From NCBI RefSeq assembly GCF_943193065.1, contig NZ_CALPCS010000001.1:62001-126000 (forward strand): 64,000 bases of DNA, read 5' to 3'. Positions within the stretch are counted from its first letter, which is position 1, and the number at the start of each line of letters is the position of its first letter. The notes under the pieces were generated by a model. That model saw nothing but the letters and a program-made list of their open reading frames with translations, had not been told where the DNA came from and searched no databases. Of the stretch, positions 63,831 through 64,000 are shown one piece after another. Origin of the DNA: Veillonella agrestimuris. GTDB taxonomy: Bacteria > Bacillota > Negativicutes > Veillonellales > Veillonellaceae. The position numbers and the translations under genes were made by a program.

Positions 63831-64000
63831 CTAGTTGTCTTTTGCAATTAATTTGATAATGTCACGACGAGATAATACACCAATCAATTTGTAGTCTTTA
63901 TCTACTACTGGTACGTTTTTCAAATGTTGGTCCAACATAACAGACACTACTTCTTCTACATCTGTTTCTGGTGTAGTTGTTACTACCTCATCACTCATCA
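63831..64000 (-). CDS. CBS-domain protein, C-terminal part (cut by window edge)
   Basis: The last 56 codons of a gene whose start lies beyond the window. The visible sequence has TTPETDVEEVVSVMLDQHLK followed by VPVVDKDYKLIGVLSRRDIIKLI, the second half of a CBS domain. CBS pairs bind adenosine nucleotides and act as regulatory modules. The rest of the protein is unknown. Confidence 0.8.
   Translation of the reverse strand, partial: MSDEVVTTTPETDVEEVVSVMLDQHLKNVPVVDKDYKLIGVLSRRDIIKLIAKDN

Overview
The window looks like chromosomal DNA of a Veillonella species or a very close relative (Negativicutes, the LPS-bearing, outer-membrane branch of the Firmicutes). The main evidence is a complete sodium-pumping methylmalonyl-CoA decarboxylase operon in the gene order I know from Veillonella (mmdA-mmdD-mmdE-mmdC-mmdB, with a 55-residue MmdE). 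It sits beside a split B12-dependent methylmalonyl-CoA mutase, its chaperone, an epimerase and a succinate/propionate-type CoA transferase: the lactate/succinate-to-propionate route. An O-antigen-ligase-type gene fits an outer membrane, while PyrR, RNase G, the L27 protease Prp, TmcAL and a 6S RNA next to aspS fit Firmicutes ancestry. The DNA is AT-rich and compact. I count 60 protein genes, and all but one (tmcAL) lie on the minus strand, so this is probably one replication arm. I saw no IS element, prophage, CRISPR array or tRNA.

Layout, left to right (transcription runs right to left unless stated). 1-1156: N-terminal half of FtsK, cut by the window edge. 1228-2532: rarA. 2651-2828: 6S RNA. 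2925-12803: one long operon recJ-rel-MBL hydrolase-fur-hemZ-hisS-aspS, read from a promoter with a Fur-box-like operator. 13023-14441: hydG. 14646-18570: iron/siderophore ABC importer with its own Fur-like site. 18752-19677: rplU-prp-rpmA behind an L21 leader. 19822-32969: cell shape and division block (mreB, mreC, mreD, mrdA, minD, rodA) with maf, a membrane protein and radC before it and two radical-SAM partners, RNase G and mntP after it.

33158-34930: lipoprotein and acetate kinase. 35067-36266: tmcAL, the only plus-strand gene. 36402-38310: lspA-rluD-pyrR. 38415-38579: a 54-residue ferredoxin. 38984-40597: an SLC13/DASS transporter with a small membrane protein. 40772-49702: the propionate pathway, in order of transcription CoA transferase, mutase large and B12 subunits, MeaB, epimerase, then decarboxylase subunits A, D, E, C, B. 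50234-60360: lon-engB-polyprenyl synthase-tatC-valS-folC-O-antigen ligase. 60424-63626: tig-clpP-clpX. 63831-64000: end of a CBS-domain gene.

The propionate block works as a unit. Succinate is activated to succinyl-CoA by the CoA transferase, rearranged to (R)-methylmalonyl-CoA by the mutase (protected by MeaB), epimerised to the (S) form, and decarboxylated to propionyl-CoA by a membrane enzyme that exports Na+. Propionyl-CoA returns its CoA to succinate. Acetate kinase would supply ATP on the acetate branch. Iron is a second theme: Fur, a ferric-siderophore importer, HydG, HemZ and a ferredoxin, with Fur-like operators at three promoters.

I did not find a system that I can call wholly new. 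The best candidates for a second look are non-coding: paired palindromes upstream of the propionate operon, an exact 10-bp repeat two helical turns apart before tig-clpP-clpX, a possible small RNA beside the ferredoxin gene, and the recJ-fur operator. All family assignments were made by eye, without database searches.
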